From Aphidius gifuensis (Eukaryota; Arthropoda; Insecta; Hymenoptera; Braconidae), in the NCBI RefSeq assembly GCF_014905175.1, contig NC_057788.1:13355404-13419403 (forward strand): a stretch of DNA of 64,000 nt, in the 5' to 3' direction. The notes beneath the pieces were generated by a model. The model worked only from the letters and a program-made list of their open reading frames with translations. It was not told where the DNA came from and ran no database searches. Of the stretch, positions 43,286-55,469 are shown in pieces. The position numbers and the translations under genes are program-made. Position 1 is the first letter of the stretch; every line of letters begins with the position of its first letter.

Positions 43286-44515
43286 CGAATCATTGTTCCA
43301 TCTCAAAGCGATTGGGCAAGCCCAGTCGTTATGGTGCCAAAAGAAAAAGATAAAGAGCAGTTTTGCGTAGATTTCCGGAAAGTAAATGAGATAACTAAGA
43401 AGGATCCTTATCCTATACCGTACATGTCAGCCATTCTCGATGAGCTTCGTCTAGCTCATTACATCACCACCATTGACCTTAGTCAGGCTTTCTTTCAAAT
43501 CGCACTCACGCCTGCTTCTCATGAAATAACAGCGTTTATCGTCCCTGGATATGGATTGTACTACTTCCTCCGGATGCCCTTCGAATTATCGAATAGCCCT
43601 GCGACGATGCAGCGGCTGGTTGATCAGCTGCTGGGTCACAGGTACTATCCATCGGTATTTGTGTACTTGGACGATATAATTATTGTGACCAAAACTTTCG
43701 AAGAACACCTGGTGTATCTCGATAAAGTATTACAAGACCTAAAATCAGCCAACTTAACTATTAACCGTGAAAAGAGTCATTTCTGTTGCTCAGAAGTTCA
43801 GTATTTGGAGTTTATCGTGAATCAGAGTGGTCTCCAGGTTGAGCCGGAAAAGACTGCTGCTGTGATGGATTATCCAGCACCCTTGAACCTCAAACAACTG
43901 AGACGTTTTCTTGGTATGGCATCCTGGTACAGGAGATTCATACCAGATTTTGCGTCTTTGGCAGAGCCATTAACCAAGTTAACCAAAAAAGAAGTACCTT
44001 GGACGTGGGGAGAGTCACAAATGAATAGCTTTCGCGAATTAAAACTCTGGCTTACCACCGCTCCCACTTTGGCGTGTCGAGATTTCTCGGTACCCTTCTT
44101 TTTACAAACCGATGCAAGTAGCGTAGGTTTAGGCGCAGTCTTGACTCAGACAAATCATGACGAAGAAAAAGTAATTTCTTATGCTAGCCGCACGATGACT
44201 AACACGGAAACTCGATATTCAGTCACTGAGCAGGAATGCCTAGCAGTACTCTGGTCGATCCGGAAATTCCGCTGTTATTTCGAAGGTTATACATTCACTG
44301 TCATTACGGACCATAGTAGCTTATGTTGGTTGAATAATTTGAGAAATCCAAGTGGTCGCCTTGCACGTTGGTCGTTGGAACTGATGCAATACAGTTTCAA
44401 CATAATCCATCGTAAAGGTGCTATTCACCACGTACCTGACGCACTATCAAGAATACCTGATAGAATAAAAGATTGTTGGGGATTGCTTGGGACCCACCTC
44501 ATCAAGGTCACCTAG
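43286..44515 (+). pseudogene. Gypsy C reverse transcriptase and RNase H (protease deleted)
   Basis: Open over about 410 codons. RT: IIVPSQSDWASPVVMVPK, FCVDFRKVNEITKKDPYPIP, TIDLSQAFFQI, MPFELSNSPATMQRL, and the catalytic VYLDDIIIV (43661-43687). RNase H: FFLQTDASSVGLGAVL (Asp), EQECLAVLW (Glu), VITDHSSLCWL (Asp), VPDALSRI (Asp). The aspartic protease that should lie between the knuckles and RT is absent: CKRPSVSSC runs straight into RT. The frame ends at a stop (44513) where a frameshift leads into integrase. Confidence 0.88.
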
Positions 44516-45300
44516 GCATCGACAAAACATACAGAAGAATTGCTATGCAATACTATTGGCCAAATATGTTTCGTGAAGTCTCTAGGTTTATTTCTCAATG
44601 CGAAACTTGTCAGCGGACAAAATCTGACTGAGCTAAGCCTCGTGGATTCACGGGTAAACGCTTAGTACAAGAACCATGGTCAATAATATCCGCACACATT
44701 ATGGGACCGTTCCCTCGCTCGCGTAATGGTAAATCCTACCTTCTTGTCATTCAGGATCAAATGACTAAGTATATCGAATAAGCTTCCTTACGAGTGGCTA
44801 ATGGACGTGTCATTCGTGAACGAATTGAAATTTTGATAATCTTCCGCCACGGTGCCCCTCGGACATTAATTACAGATAACGGTACGGAATTCGTTAATCA
44901 AGAAATCAAGTCTTAGCGGTGTGGGCTAGTATTAATCTACAGACCACACCTCCCTACCATCCACAAGCAGATCCAGTGGAGCGTGTAAATCGAAGCTTAA
45001 AGAACAGGTTAAGAAACTTTCTTGATGAGAACCACCCAGATTGGGACCAGTTTCTCCCCGAATTCCGCTTCACGTTCAACACAGCCTACCATGATTCATT
45101 AATGACATCACCAGCTTTTGCTAACACTGGTCGTGACCTAGTCTACCAAATTCTCTTCAGCACAGATTGGAAGGTCAATCCAATCTGGTTCCAGTACCGA
45201 TTGAGAAATGGAATGAACGGATGAGACGTTTAAATATTCTTCGTCAAGCTCTGATCTTCGCTAAAGAAGAAGCGTCAGACAAACAGTCCGCCCAGTTGGC
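44516..45300 (+). pseudogene. Gypsy C integrase, stops and mutated catalytic Asp
   Basis: Zinc-binding segment HQGHLGIDKTYRRIAMQYYW, then CETCQRT. Core: the motif normally ADIMGPFPRS reads AHIMGPFPRS (His at 44695-44697 in place of the first catalytic Asp), TLITDNGTEFVNQ (second Asp), HPQADPVERVNRSLKNRL (Glu). Stops at about 44630, 44780 and 44914. C-terminal part KWNERMRRLNILRQAL. Not functional. Confidence 0.78.
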
Positions 45301-45555
45301 CAGCTAGTCCTCAGAAAAACCCATCCCCTCTCAAACGCAGCTCAGCACTAATGCAGCTAGACTAGATAAACGTTTTGAGAGACCTTTTGTCAAAACTCAG
45401 AAATTTTCAGCTACTCGTTATGAATTGTCTAATTTTTCTGGCAAAGTTCTAGGCGAATCTTCCGTTTCTGATTTGAAACCATGGACAGCCCCACACTAAG
45501 AAATTGTCACACAATTGCTACCGCATCTCGTTTTATATTGTTTTAGATAAGGGAG

Positions 45556-46993
45556 TTACGTTCGAGTAACAAGTCTTTGAGTGATCCTGCCATACTCAGG
45601 AGACGGACTCGTTCAGCTGGAAGAGACCGCAGCCGGATGAGAACCACACCACCTCAACTAGTTTACACCGATAGCGAGAGTGAAGCAGAAGACAGTGCAA
45701 AGGCATCACAACCAGCAAGTCAGTTTCCCATGTACCAATCACCGAAACGGTTCTTGGTGGATGACTTGGAACCTTTTCGCGATCAATTGAGGAAGTTAAC
45801 TACAGCAGAGCCGAAAATCGCCACCGCCATATCGGGTGTCTGCTCCAAACTGGAGCAGTACCAAAAGTCTGTGGATCAGGCGACTACAGCTGCTAAAGAA
45901 TTCGTGCTAAAGAATTCGAGCTTCCTTGTCAGCTACTCCAACAAAACCAAACTTTGGAAGTAATTTGATTGCATGGATAGATGTGGTTCCAAATACATCA
46001 GCGAACAACGGGTCCGTTTCAACTGGAGGTGACACATTGGACTGTACCCCAGGTACAGACTCAGAATTTGAGTCAAAAGTCTTAAAATCTGGTTCTGATG
46101 TGTTATTGACAGAGAAAATACCACGAGTAGAACTCATAAGATTTGATAGCCCAAAGGCTACTACCTCTAAAGAAATTCAGCTTCCATTTCAACCAGAGTT
46201 CAAAGCTTCGGATCCTCCAAAGAAAATTATCAGAGGACGAACTGGTAGTGGAACGAAACCAAAGATAACCAGTAATGATACTGTTATTGAAAGACTATCC
46301 TCCTCATAGAAACTCCAAGCATGGTAGATCCACTAGGATTGGGGCAGGATTTAAAAAATCATCCTCCATTCAGCTTCCACTACCACATACACGGAAACGA
46401 GATCCGATCTCAGTATCTATGTCGTTGGATACAGTCAAAAGCATGCTGCCAGATTTTGTCCAACAGATGCAAAAAGAATTATCCACACCAAGAGTGGATA
46501 AAGCCTCATATGCAGATGTAACAAAATCTGGGAGGATCTCTTAAATATGTAGGTGTTTCTGCAGGCAGTTTAACAGGTGGAACTCAATCACCAGTTACTC
46601 TACCCAAGGTCAAAACACCTGCCAAAAGTCAAAATGCAATGTTGGCTCCTTTGAGTAAATCGACAAAGGTCACCAAGAATAAAGTAACTGAGTTGTTGAG
46701 ACCACCATCAAAGTCATCAAAAGACCTCACTTCTTTCGGACGAACTTTAGATTATGTAGCTCCTTTAATAATGCCACCGATATTGGTCCCGAGTTTTTCA
46801 GAAAACTGATACGACACCAACAAATAGTGAATCTCTTTCTGGCAAACCAAGAATCGATGAGTCTTCCTTGTTAGAATCAGGGGACTCACCTATGGAGTAA
46901 GTTTCTTCTTCGGCACCTGCAGGTGGAAACCAATCATCAGCATCTCCATCCAAGATACTGTCGTACTCTCACAAAGTAGCAGAAAACTTAACT
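45556..46993 (+). pseudogene. Extra ORF of gypsy C, 5' part, unrecognised
   Basis: After the integrase a basic N-terminus (LRRRTRSAGRDRSRMRTTPP) leads to SESEAEDSAKASQPASQF and LEPFRDQLRKLTTAEPKIA, then frame changes near 45926, 46280, 46520 and 46808. Rich in Ser, Lys, Pro and Thr, without a signal peptide or membrane segment, so an envelope gene is unlikely. It could be an accessory ORF or a gag of a second element fused in. It continues after the LTR at 47886. Confidence 0.4.
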
Positions 46994-47885
46994 TGTAACA
47001 TGACATTTCTGTCTGTTATCTTCTCGGACCGCTTGTTACCGCCATTTTACCTGTAAATTGTCCTTTTTAATAAACAAAGCTAAAATCCAATAAATCCAAC
47101 ATAATAATAATAATAATTCGTATCCAAAAACATAATAAATAAAATCAGGGGTTTTCAAATCACCTTAAAACCGGAAAAAGGCCTAACACAATCTCGCGCT
47201 CAGAACACAATCATACCTGGACAATTACACAAATAAACAATGAATAAAACAACCGAAACAAGCAATCTAGAAGAAAGCCGCAGGGTCGCTCAGTGTGTGG
47301 GTTTTGGTAGAAGGGCCGGATAAAGCTGTTATAATTAATTTTACCTGAAAATAATAACTAATAAATAACCCAAAATAATAACAAAAGAAACACAATTAAT
47401 TCATTTTACTTTATATTTATTTATCAAACAAACTCAAACATAAACGCAACTCAAATAGCCAACTTAACTCAAAATACTAATTACTAATCCATATTTATCT
47501 CAAAAATCCTAAACTAATAGGGACCGCGTCCAACAAAATATTAATTAAATAATAAAGAATAAACTAAATCTATTAAACGAATGTATCAAAAGTATCATAA
47601 TTAATTCGAGGATTGGCCTTGAGTTAATTATAAAATCAAAGCTAAACAAAAGTACCACATGGTGGTTGATCCACCATGTTCAACATACAAAAATAACCTC
47701 AAACTCACCATCGCCAGACGACTGGTTAAAACAGAGGTCCAGTCAGTCTGACGTCTCAAAGACAAGAGAGCGAGTTTTCACTCACTAATTATTTTCCTTA
47801 AATTTTACAAATCGAAAAGAGGGGGAATTCGCCCTATTCTAATGTGACTTGATGTTGATGATGTCGCTAGTTGAAGAGTCGAACC
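46994..47885 (-). repeat. Solo LTR of family 1 inserted in the gypsy C extra ORF
   Basis: 892 bases, the same repeat as 5572-6442 and in the same orientation, opposite to gypsy C. Removing it joins the flanks in frame (NL before, then GSVSAKIESIM after). No clear target duplication. Shared blocks: CTTCTCGGACCGCTTGTTAC, CTCAGTGTGTGGGTTTTGG and TGGTGGTTGATCCACCATG, the last being a palindrome. Confidence 0.8.
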
Positions 47886-48411
47886 TGGCAGTGTCTCCGC
47901 AAAAATCGAGTCAATTATGAGCTCCAACAGAATTTCGACCACTCCCGGTCCAGATTCTCGTCCAACATCAAGAGAATTGGCCTTATGGACGGGTGTTAAT
48001 CAAGACAGTGGTACTCATTGTCCACCAACACCAAACCAAAATTATCACCAAGATGGTCCATCTCCTTATCAAGGTCAACACTCTACCGTATTTGTGGCAT
48101 CAGGGTATGCCGTGGAGACACGTATGGAAAGAGGAATCACACCTACTGGTCAGCCGGAATGGGTCTGTCGCCAGACTTGCATCGATTATGGTTGGACAGA
48201 GCCTATTCCTGGATACGCAGGACCCGCACCTGGTTACTCAGGAGCAACACCTCCATTTCATGGCTCTGGATTTCCTTTCCCAAGACCTGCACCACCATTC
48301 CCTACTTTTGGTCAATCTGATTCAGCACCTAGCTGCTCAGGAACCGAATCACTTTGTAGCTGTGTTAACCCAACTTGTCGCCAAAGACTAGTATTACGTA
48401 CAAAACTGTGA
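47886..48411 (+). CDS. Extra ORF of gypsy C, 3' part, Pro/Gly-rich
   Basis: Open to a stop at 48409-48411: SRELALWTGVNQDSG, GITPTGQPEWVCRQTCIDYG, then a Pro/Gly-rich repeat-like stretch (EPIPGYAGPAPGYSGATPPF) and a Cys-rich tail (SLCSCVNPTCRQRL). No family recognised. It continues the frame that the LTR interrupts. Confidence 0.4.
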
Positions 48412-48658
48412 AACTGGTTAAGGTTGATCCTCACCAGAGCCATATTATAAAAGACTTAATTACATATAGTTTGTTAACTAGTTGAATAAAAACTTTTATA
48501 CTTTTCTTAAAATTTATTTTATTATATTTCGCACCATGTCCGAGTTTTTTTAGATTTGTTTCAGGAATTTCAGGAGCAAGAATCAATTGGACCTTGAACT
48601 TGACGAGAGATGAGAGAAGGACGTCGTCGTTCGTTGAAGGAGTCTGGGGAGGAGGCTG

Positions 48659-49018
48659 TAGTGATTCTCACTGCCTTATACACGGAAACGATAATCCTCC
48701 AACCAACGACTCCGTCTCATTATTATATATATATTTTTATTATTAAATATTTTCTTTTTGTATTATTATTATTATTTTGTAGTATATTCTCCCCTTTTTA
48801 TCAAGAAAAAGAGAGGGGGGATAGCCTTGAGTGGGGACAGCCTGGTAGATGCGAGCTGCTCCGAAATATCTTGGGCTGATCTAACTCTTTTGGCTGTGGG
48901 ACGTGGTGAAATGCACACGTTTCGTGATCAGCTCTTGGTTTACGTATATAAGGGAGACCCAGTAGACACGTGGATTTTGTAGGTTAGTTTTGGCGCGTTG
49001 TCCGTGTGAATCATGGAC
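48659..49018 (+). repeat. Gypsy 3' end and partial LTR family 2
   Basis: 48659-48777 (GTAGTGATTCTCACTGCC to the T-rich end) matches 30257-30350. From 48778 (TGTAGTATATTC) about 240 bases match the reverse complement of 31566-31290, including GTGGGGACAGCCTGGTAGAT. The LTR is truncated at 49018. Confidence 0.7.
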
Positions 49019-49720
49019 TGTTGAAAAAAAATGTTGTACAATTACAACAAGTTTATCTATCAACGAAAATAATTTCAAGCATCAATGTAAAAACTTTAAA
49101 ATATTTTTTTCTGTCAATAGATATATAAGTTTTAGATTCATCAATCACCTAATGATCTATTTAATAGATTGAAAAAATATTTGAATTAATATTTATGACC
49201 AACTAACATTAAAAATTTTGATTTGCTTAAAAATGCAAACCACGATTTTGTCTTCCAAATCTAAATAATTCAATAAATCCATTTTGTTTAATATCTCTAT
49301 CAATCTCTATTCTATCTAAACTTTTTGAATTTATTCTACATCAGATAAAAACCAGCTAAATTAGTGAAAAAAATTGCTGTATTTATACACCAAATTCTGT
49401 TTCTATAACAAAAATATTTCCGGTTCTGGCAACAAAAATTTCTAAAATAAATTACTAATGAAATTGTTAAAATATGAGTTCATCATAAGTGTCAAATTGC
49501 TCCATTTTATTATTAGTATCATATAAGAAACCTCCAATTCGTTAAATGACTGATATTTTTCTACGATTTAACGAGATAATTCTCAATATTTTTTTTTTCT
49601 TGTTTAGTTAATTTATTACTCAATACGTTGTTTGAAATGAGACACCTTCAAACATTTGAGACAAAATTTTTTTTGTAATAAATTCTTAATTTATTAGCAA
49701 TATAAAAAATATTAACAAAA

Positions 49721-49777
<57 letters not shown>

Positions 49778-49920
49778 GAGGGTGAAGTGTCCCATTTAAG
49801 ATACATGGGGTTTTCTTACTTAGACGTAAGAATCGATCTAAAAGCGTCAATTATGCATGGAAAAAATCTTTTATTATAATAAATCATCGAGAATAAAGTC
49901 TGCTTTGAAAAATTTCGAAC
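49019..49920. other. Repeat-derived interval with an ATT microsatellite
   Basis: 49100-49345 is the second copy of the dispersed repeat at 29957-30256. An uninterrupted ATT array of about 19 units lies at 49721-49777. No genes. Confidence 0.6.
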
Positions 49921-50989
49921 AAAAAAATCTATGGGTCATTACACGGAAATTTATGAAATGCGTCATTTTTTTACACAGGTTTTATGTTTTACAAATTATA
50001 AATTATAAAAGACTACAAATATTGAATTTTAAAATTCGATTGCATGATGTATATAAACCATGGAGTTGAATAAGCAGTGTAAGCTTTGCCTTTTTACTGT
50101 GTTGAAGCATAGGCTGTCGCTAAAGCCTAAAATTTCGGAGTAAGTCAGTTCAAAAACTACCAACTGCAGCGCTGACATCAGCCTTGCAACAAAAAAAAAG
50201 ACGGAACGAAATATTTCTATTCACTCTAGCCTGTACATCTATGTTTGAACTAATAACTCGAAGTGTTCAAGGGATGTCATTTCTTGCAAATATTTTTACA
50301 ATTTTTTTAATTTGAAACAAAAATTTTAATTTTAAGGTATTTTGTCGATTCTTCTCCGAATATCAGAATGCTTTGAAATTTATACAGTAGATTATTGAAT
50401 TACTAATACATTCTATGTATTTTTTTGGTAATTGTTTGGATGCTTGTTATTTTTTCGTTAATTTTCAAAGTTGGCATTTTTTACCATAAGCTATTATTAT
50501 GGAGAATGCGATTTTTGTAAAAGAAAAAGTCCATTAAAATAGCAATATCTCTAATCGACAATATAAAAATGTAAAAAACAAACTATCGGGCTATAAAATA
50601 AGACAAGACAAAACGTATGGACATGAAATGAAAGAGGTTTTGATCAGGAATTATTGAAAAATCACAAGAGACTTCTTGTGGATGACTTTTAGAAACACAG
50701 TATTTCTATGAGTGCGAAATAGACAAAAAACAGAAGAAAACTGTTATCTTACTTTTCGATTTAAAAAATCGGCAGAACCTCTTAACGTGGTTTTAATTAC
50801 ACCCTTTTCAAGAATTAAATAGATGAATGAACCAATTGAATTTTATACAAAAGTTCCTTTTAAATACATTAATTTCTATTCTTAATTAATTCCACAGCAA
50901 AATATTCTATAATCGATTGAAATATTTGAGGCTAATGGCTGAGGGATTAATTAAGACTTTGAATTATTTTATTTAGTCACATCCATTCC

Positions 50990-51560
50990 TTAGATACATT
51001 TGCCAATAGTTTTTTTAATAAATTATCAATGAAAAATGTTGCTAAGAAAAGAATGTAATGGAATAAATTAATGCGTAGTCTGAATTAATTTCTCGGCCAT
51101 TTCCCACAATAAGTTCAATTTATTGCAGAAAATATTGCCATGAAATTAATCTAGACTGTTAATTAATTCATTTGCGGCTTTAATTTTTCCTTAGATACAT
51201 TTGCCATAATTAATTGATGAAAAGAATATTTGCAAACGTTGCTGAGAAAAAGATGTAACCAAATAAGTTAATTTATAATCTAAATTAACTCTACAGCCAT
51301 TTGACACAATAATTTTAATTTAATATAGAAAAATTTGCTGTGAAATTAAACTAGACTACGATGTAATTTATTTGGTTACATCTTCTCCGTAGGGACATTT
51401 GCTGACAGCTTTTTCATTAATTAATCATGGCAAAAATAGCTAAGGAAAGGGTGTAACCAAATAATCCAAAGCCTAGATTAACTTTACAGCAATTTTTCCT
51501 ATATTAAATTAAAATTATTGTATCAAGCGGCAATGGAGTTAATTTAGATTATAAATCAAT
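50990..51560 (+). repeat. Three diverged tandem units of about 195 bases
   Basis: Each unit has AGATACATTTGCCAWWA, then GTTGCTRAGAAAARRATGTA, then an ATTAATT-rich palindromic section. Starts lie near 50993, 51192 and 51387. Confidence 0.6.
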
Positions 51561-51582
51561 TTATTTTTTCTTCGTTTTCATA

Positions 51583-51828
51583 TTGATGAAAGATTTTCAG
51601 AAGTTGATTCATCTCTACAGTTATAGTTATATCAATTACAAAAGAGGTTTGAGAACAGTGACGGAGTTGAGAGCCGTCAATGCTGCTGCTCAACGAGCTG
51701 TTAGCCTGTTTGATGAATACAATTCAATAATAACCCAAAATGAAGATCAAAAGCGATTTGTCATACAGATTATGTCGGAATACAGTTTCCTGATGCAAAA
51801 GAACAAACAACGGTCATGTAGAAATTAA
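51583..51828 (+). CDS. 81-codon ORF, unrecognised
   Basis: MKDFQKLIHLYSYSYINYKR, then TELRAVNAAAQRAVSLFDEY, then QIMSEYSFLMQKNK. Helical-looking and free of low complexity, but of no family I recognise. It lies at the right end of the inverted-repeat element. Confidence 0.3.
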   Translation: MMKDFQKLIHLYSYSYINYKRGLRTVTELRAVNAAAQRAVSLFDEYNSIITQNEDQKRFVIQIMSEYSFLMQKNKQRSCRN

Positions 51829-52204
51829 AAAAAGGAATAAATCATTCAAAATGTATAAATAGATGTTTTTTGTTTTTTTCATTTCAAGACAATATTTAAT
51901 ATTTAATGATATTAGAAATAGATTAGGGTTGAACGAAATTTCGTGTAATGACCCATAGATTCTTTTATTTAAAATTTTTATTCATCAAATATATAAAGTA
52001 TAATGTCATAACACTCATATTATATTGAAAACGTTGTAAACTAGCGAAATCGAACGAAAAAAAAAAACTTTAGCGTAATAAAAAAATTATGTGATGACCC
52101 ATATGAATTTTTTTTTTGAAGTGAAACTTCTTTTTGGAGGGTAGGTGAAAAAAAAATTCGTCACGAAAATCGGTGACGGAAGTAGCAATTCCAGATAAAA
52201 CGTT

Positions 52205-52450
52205 GCATGCAACGTTTGATGCATATAGCATAGGCAGTATACATATAGCATAGCGTTTACATATAGCATAGCGTATACATATAGCATAGTATACATATGG
52301 CATAGGCAACGCGACATAAAACGTTTAATGCAACGCAGTATACATACAGCATAGGCAGTATACATATAGCATAGCGTATACTTATAGCATAGCGTATACA
52401 TATGGCATAGGCAGTATACATATAGCATAGCGTATACATATATAGCATAG
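52205..52450 (+). repeat. Minisatellite of CATATAGCATAG units
   Basis: About a dozen variable units of 17-23 bases (CATATAGCATAGCGTATA, with CATAGGCAGTATA variants), interrupted by ACGTTTAATGCAACGC-like blocks at 52198 and 52320. Confidence 0.85.
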
Positions 52451-52622
52451 CCCGAGACAAAAAAATTCCATATACATAAAAAAAAAGGCTGCCGAAAACG
52501 GCTGCTAGAGTATCATTCTACAGCGTTATACAAGTCATAATATTATACCATTATTCGGTATACGGTATACGGTATATAGCAGTTTGCGCATGCGCGAATA
52601 TTCGAACATCTGGATTATACAC

Positions 52623-52660
<38 letters not shown>

Positions 52661-52807
52661 GCAATAATAAAAAAATATAAATATAATAAATTGATTGCTT
52701 AATTTTTATTTATTCAATTAAACAACGTTTAATTAAAAGTGTATTGTATCATGTAGTTAAGATATACTTGATAAATTACATTTTTATATTTTTTTTACTT
52801 CTATTTT
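52451..52807. other. AT-rich spacer with a TAA microsatellite
   Basis: A TAA array at 52626-52661 and a short GGTATACGGTATAC tandem at 52557. This should contain the 3' end of the element that carries the BEN gene; no CACTA-type terminus was identified. Confidence 0.5.
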
Positions 52808-55454
52808 TTATTGCCCAAGAAGTAGAATGTTTTGAGCATTAGAAATATATGAAAAACTGGCATTTTCTTGATAAGCATAATTTTGTTGATATTTTGAGCT
52901 AGTTTCATCAAGGTTAAGTAACAAATTTTGATTACTTGATGGATCACAACTATTTAAAGTAGTTAATTGTGAACAGTCTCCAGCGTTATCATAATTACAA
53001 ATTTTTGTAGGTGTACTTGTAGCATTAGTTCGTGAAAATGTGTCCCAGTCCACTAAAGTGGAATCCTGTTCAGCATCATTTCTTTTTATTTGATTATCGA
53101 GACTCTAAAAAGATGAGAAAAATTAGAAAAAAATTTTTTTAATCAAATTAAATAAAAATTTAATTTTTATAACTTGTTACCTTAATATTTTCATTTTTTT
53201 TTTTTTTATTCGTTGGCACGTTCTGTTCATCAACAACATCATTATCTGCTGAAATAGTAGAACTAGTTGATGGTAATTTTTTTCTTTTCAAACCCTTTTT
53301 TTTCTCTGTTGTGCATTTATTATTAGCACATTTGCTAACTGTAAGTGAACTAGTTGATGGTAATTTTTTTCTTTTCAAATCCTTTTTTTTCTCTGTTGTG
53401 CATTTATTATTAGCACATTTGCCAACTGTAAGTGAAAATGGAATGGTCGCATTTTCAAGAGCATATGCTGAAACAAATGAATAAAAATATAGGTTTTAAC
53501 AAAGATATTTTGAATCATCTTTGATAATTAAATATTAGTTTTACTAACCATGTGATGCATTATATACGTCCCTAGGTATTTTCTTAGAAGTTAACGATGC
53601 TAGTTTTTCACCCAGAAAATGATGTAACAATTGACCAAAAATTCTTGATTGGCAATTATTTGATGTTCCTTTTATGATGTTCAGTACTGCTGGGTATATC
53701 CAGACCTCATAACCTTCTTGAAGTTTAACCTAAAACAAATAAATAATTATTTCATCAATAAACGAAACCAACAGTTATTAAATTAGGATTTTTCATTCCC
53801 AAAAAATATATTTTATTTATATTAAATTTATATTTAATGGAAATATAAATTAAATCTAATGGATATACAGGTTTGGGCATACTAAAATTAAATTTAGAAA
53901 AAATTTAGAACAAATATAAATTAAATTTAAAATATGTACAAGTTTGGACATACTAAAACTAAACTTTTTCTAAATTTTTTCTTAATTTTTTTTTTATTTT
54001 CTGTAAATTTTTTTTAAATTTAATTTTAGTATGTTCAAAACTGTATATATTTTAAATTTAATTTATATTTTTTCTAAACCTTTTCTAAATTTTTTCTGAA
54101 TATAAAGTAAATTTCCATTAAATATATTTTTTCCACTTGGGTTGAAATTTAGTTTTTTCGTACTTTGCCTTCAGTTATATGTTGCCACTCTGTTTTTTTT
54201 TTCACTTTCAATTTTAGAAGTTTCATTGGTCTCCATGGACTGCTTATTTTGTTTCAGACGTCTTCTTACACATGATAATATTTTCTCAAGAATAATAACA
54301 GTTTCAGGAGTAGCTGGAAATACAAAAAAAATAATAGAATATCAATTATACCTTGAATGTGAAACATTTATTTGATACTTAAGCTTACCTGGTATATCAG
54401 AGGACTCACAATCAATGGGATCTTTATCACTCACATCAACTAGATTTTCATTCAATGATTGCGACTGAGAATTATCAGTATTTTCAGTACATGTTATTTG
54501 ATCTACTGATAGTATTTCTTTCTCAACATCTGTTGTTTTCTGGATACAGGTTGCTTCTTGTTCTTCTTGATATGGTGAAGTGAAATAATGATTTAATTAG
54601 TGTATTGTCGTATTTCTTGCTGATTGAGAGATAATTGTACTAGTAGTTGGGATTTTTCGTGGCTTTTTCACTGAGTGATCGTTTTGAAGATTTTTTTTAG
54701 GTACTTTTTCTATTTTTAAAATACCAGTCTCTAAATCAACTCGAGATAGTAACTTTTCAAAATGACCCTTGTTATCTAAAAAAAAAATAAAAAAATTAAT
54801 GAGCTGAATTAAACAATTAAAATAAAATGCAAACGACTTTTTCAATTTTTTTTATATAGATATCACATTCAAAAAAATTAGTAAAATATAAATTTAATAC
54901 AATGTCACCAAATAATTTAATTTACATCAAAATGTTTGAATATTTATTAACAAATTTTATTTTTATAAGAGAAACTTCATATTACTTGACAGTCCATAAT
55001 TAAATTTTTAAACAAAAATTTGTACAATTTTAATTAAGTTTGTTTCTTATAACTTTATTTAAAAATTATTTTTTCATTTAGAAATTAATAATTTTGATTT
55101 AATTACTGCGTTTAACCAAATTTGAGGTTAAAAAAAAAAAATTGATCAAATAAGTGTTTATGATTATTGTCACTCAGTGGAACATTAATTTTATTTAATT
55201 AAAAAATTATTCTGCACATTTAACTACTTAAAATCAATTAATATCAAATTCTAAATATTAACAATAAATAATCAAAAATATATGAACTTACTGCCCACAT
55301 GTACAACTTTAGCCTCTCCTTGTTGGTCTCCTTTAATAACTTGAACAATAATATTTTTTTCTATTTTCTTCAATTTTGTCGATACTTTGTCAACACATCC
55401 TTCAGTTATAATTGCAGATTGTTTATTTGCAATAAAATAAACTAATAAATACAT
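52808..55454 (-). CDS. BEN-domain protein, six exons, one premature stop
   Basis: Exons with consensus splice sites: 55454-55292 (MYLLVYFIANKQSAIITEG), 54775-54389, 54313-54270, 53729-53549, 53467-53181 and 53104-52808. Phases agree at every junction (1, 1, 0, 1, 0), which is strong evidence for the model. Exon 4 and the start of exon 5 encode a BEN-like DNA-binding domain (YEVWIYPAVLNIIKGTSNN, FGQLLHHFLGEKLASLTS). Exon 5 has two tandem copies of a 30-residue basic module (KCANNKCTTEKKK, RKKLPSTSS). A TAA at 54597-54599 in exon 2 interrupts an otherwise open frame of about 450 codons. It is divergent from the EnSpm-type gene, sharing a 0.4 kb promoter region, so it may be the element's second protein. 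Confidence 0.68.
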
Positions 55455-55469
55455 TTTTTGTATTAACAA

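Larger units (their letters stand above)
40180..48777 (+). mobile_element. Ty3/gypsy retrotransposon C (gag, RT/RNase H, integrase, extra ORF)
   Basis: Leader (40180-41430, related to the gypsy A leader around GTGTTTGTCTC), gag (41437-43285), RT/RNase H (43286-44515), integrase (44516-45300), an extra ORF (45556-48411, interrupted), then a 3' non-coding segment (48659-48777) leading into an LTR-2 fragment. No 5' LTR or primer site was found. Several lesions make it non-autonomous. Confidence 0.75.
49921..51967. mobile_element. Inverted-repeat element with internal tandem repeats
   Basis: The left arm ATCTATGGGTCATTACACGG (from 49928) is inverted at the right arm (51935-51967: TTTCGTGTAATGACCCATAG). 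About 2.05 kb between arms holds a 3-unit tandem repeat and one 81-codon ORF. A further loose copy of the arm (TGATGACCCATATGAATT) is at 52092. No transposase seen, so non-autonomous if mobile. Confidence 0.5.

Noticed and set aside
45556..48411. Extra ORF of gypsy C as an envelope gene
   Set aside because: No signal peptide, cleavage site or membrane segment seen; Ser/Pro-rich and basic instead.
52070..52460. Overlapping minus-strand ORFs rich in Tyr, Cys and Ile (AICIRYAICI-like)
   Set aside because: Translations of the CATATAGCATAG minisatellite; all frames are open because of the repeat, not because of coding.
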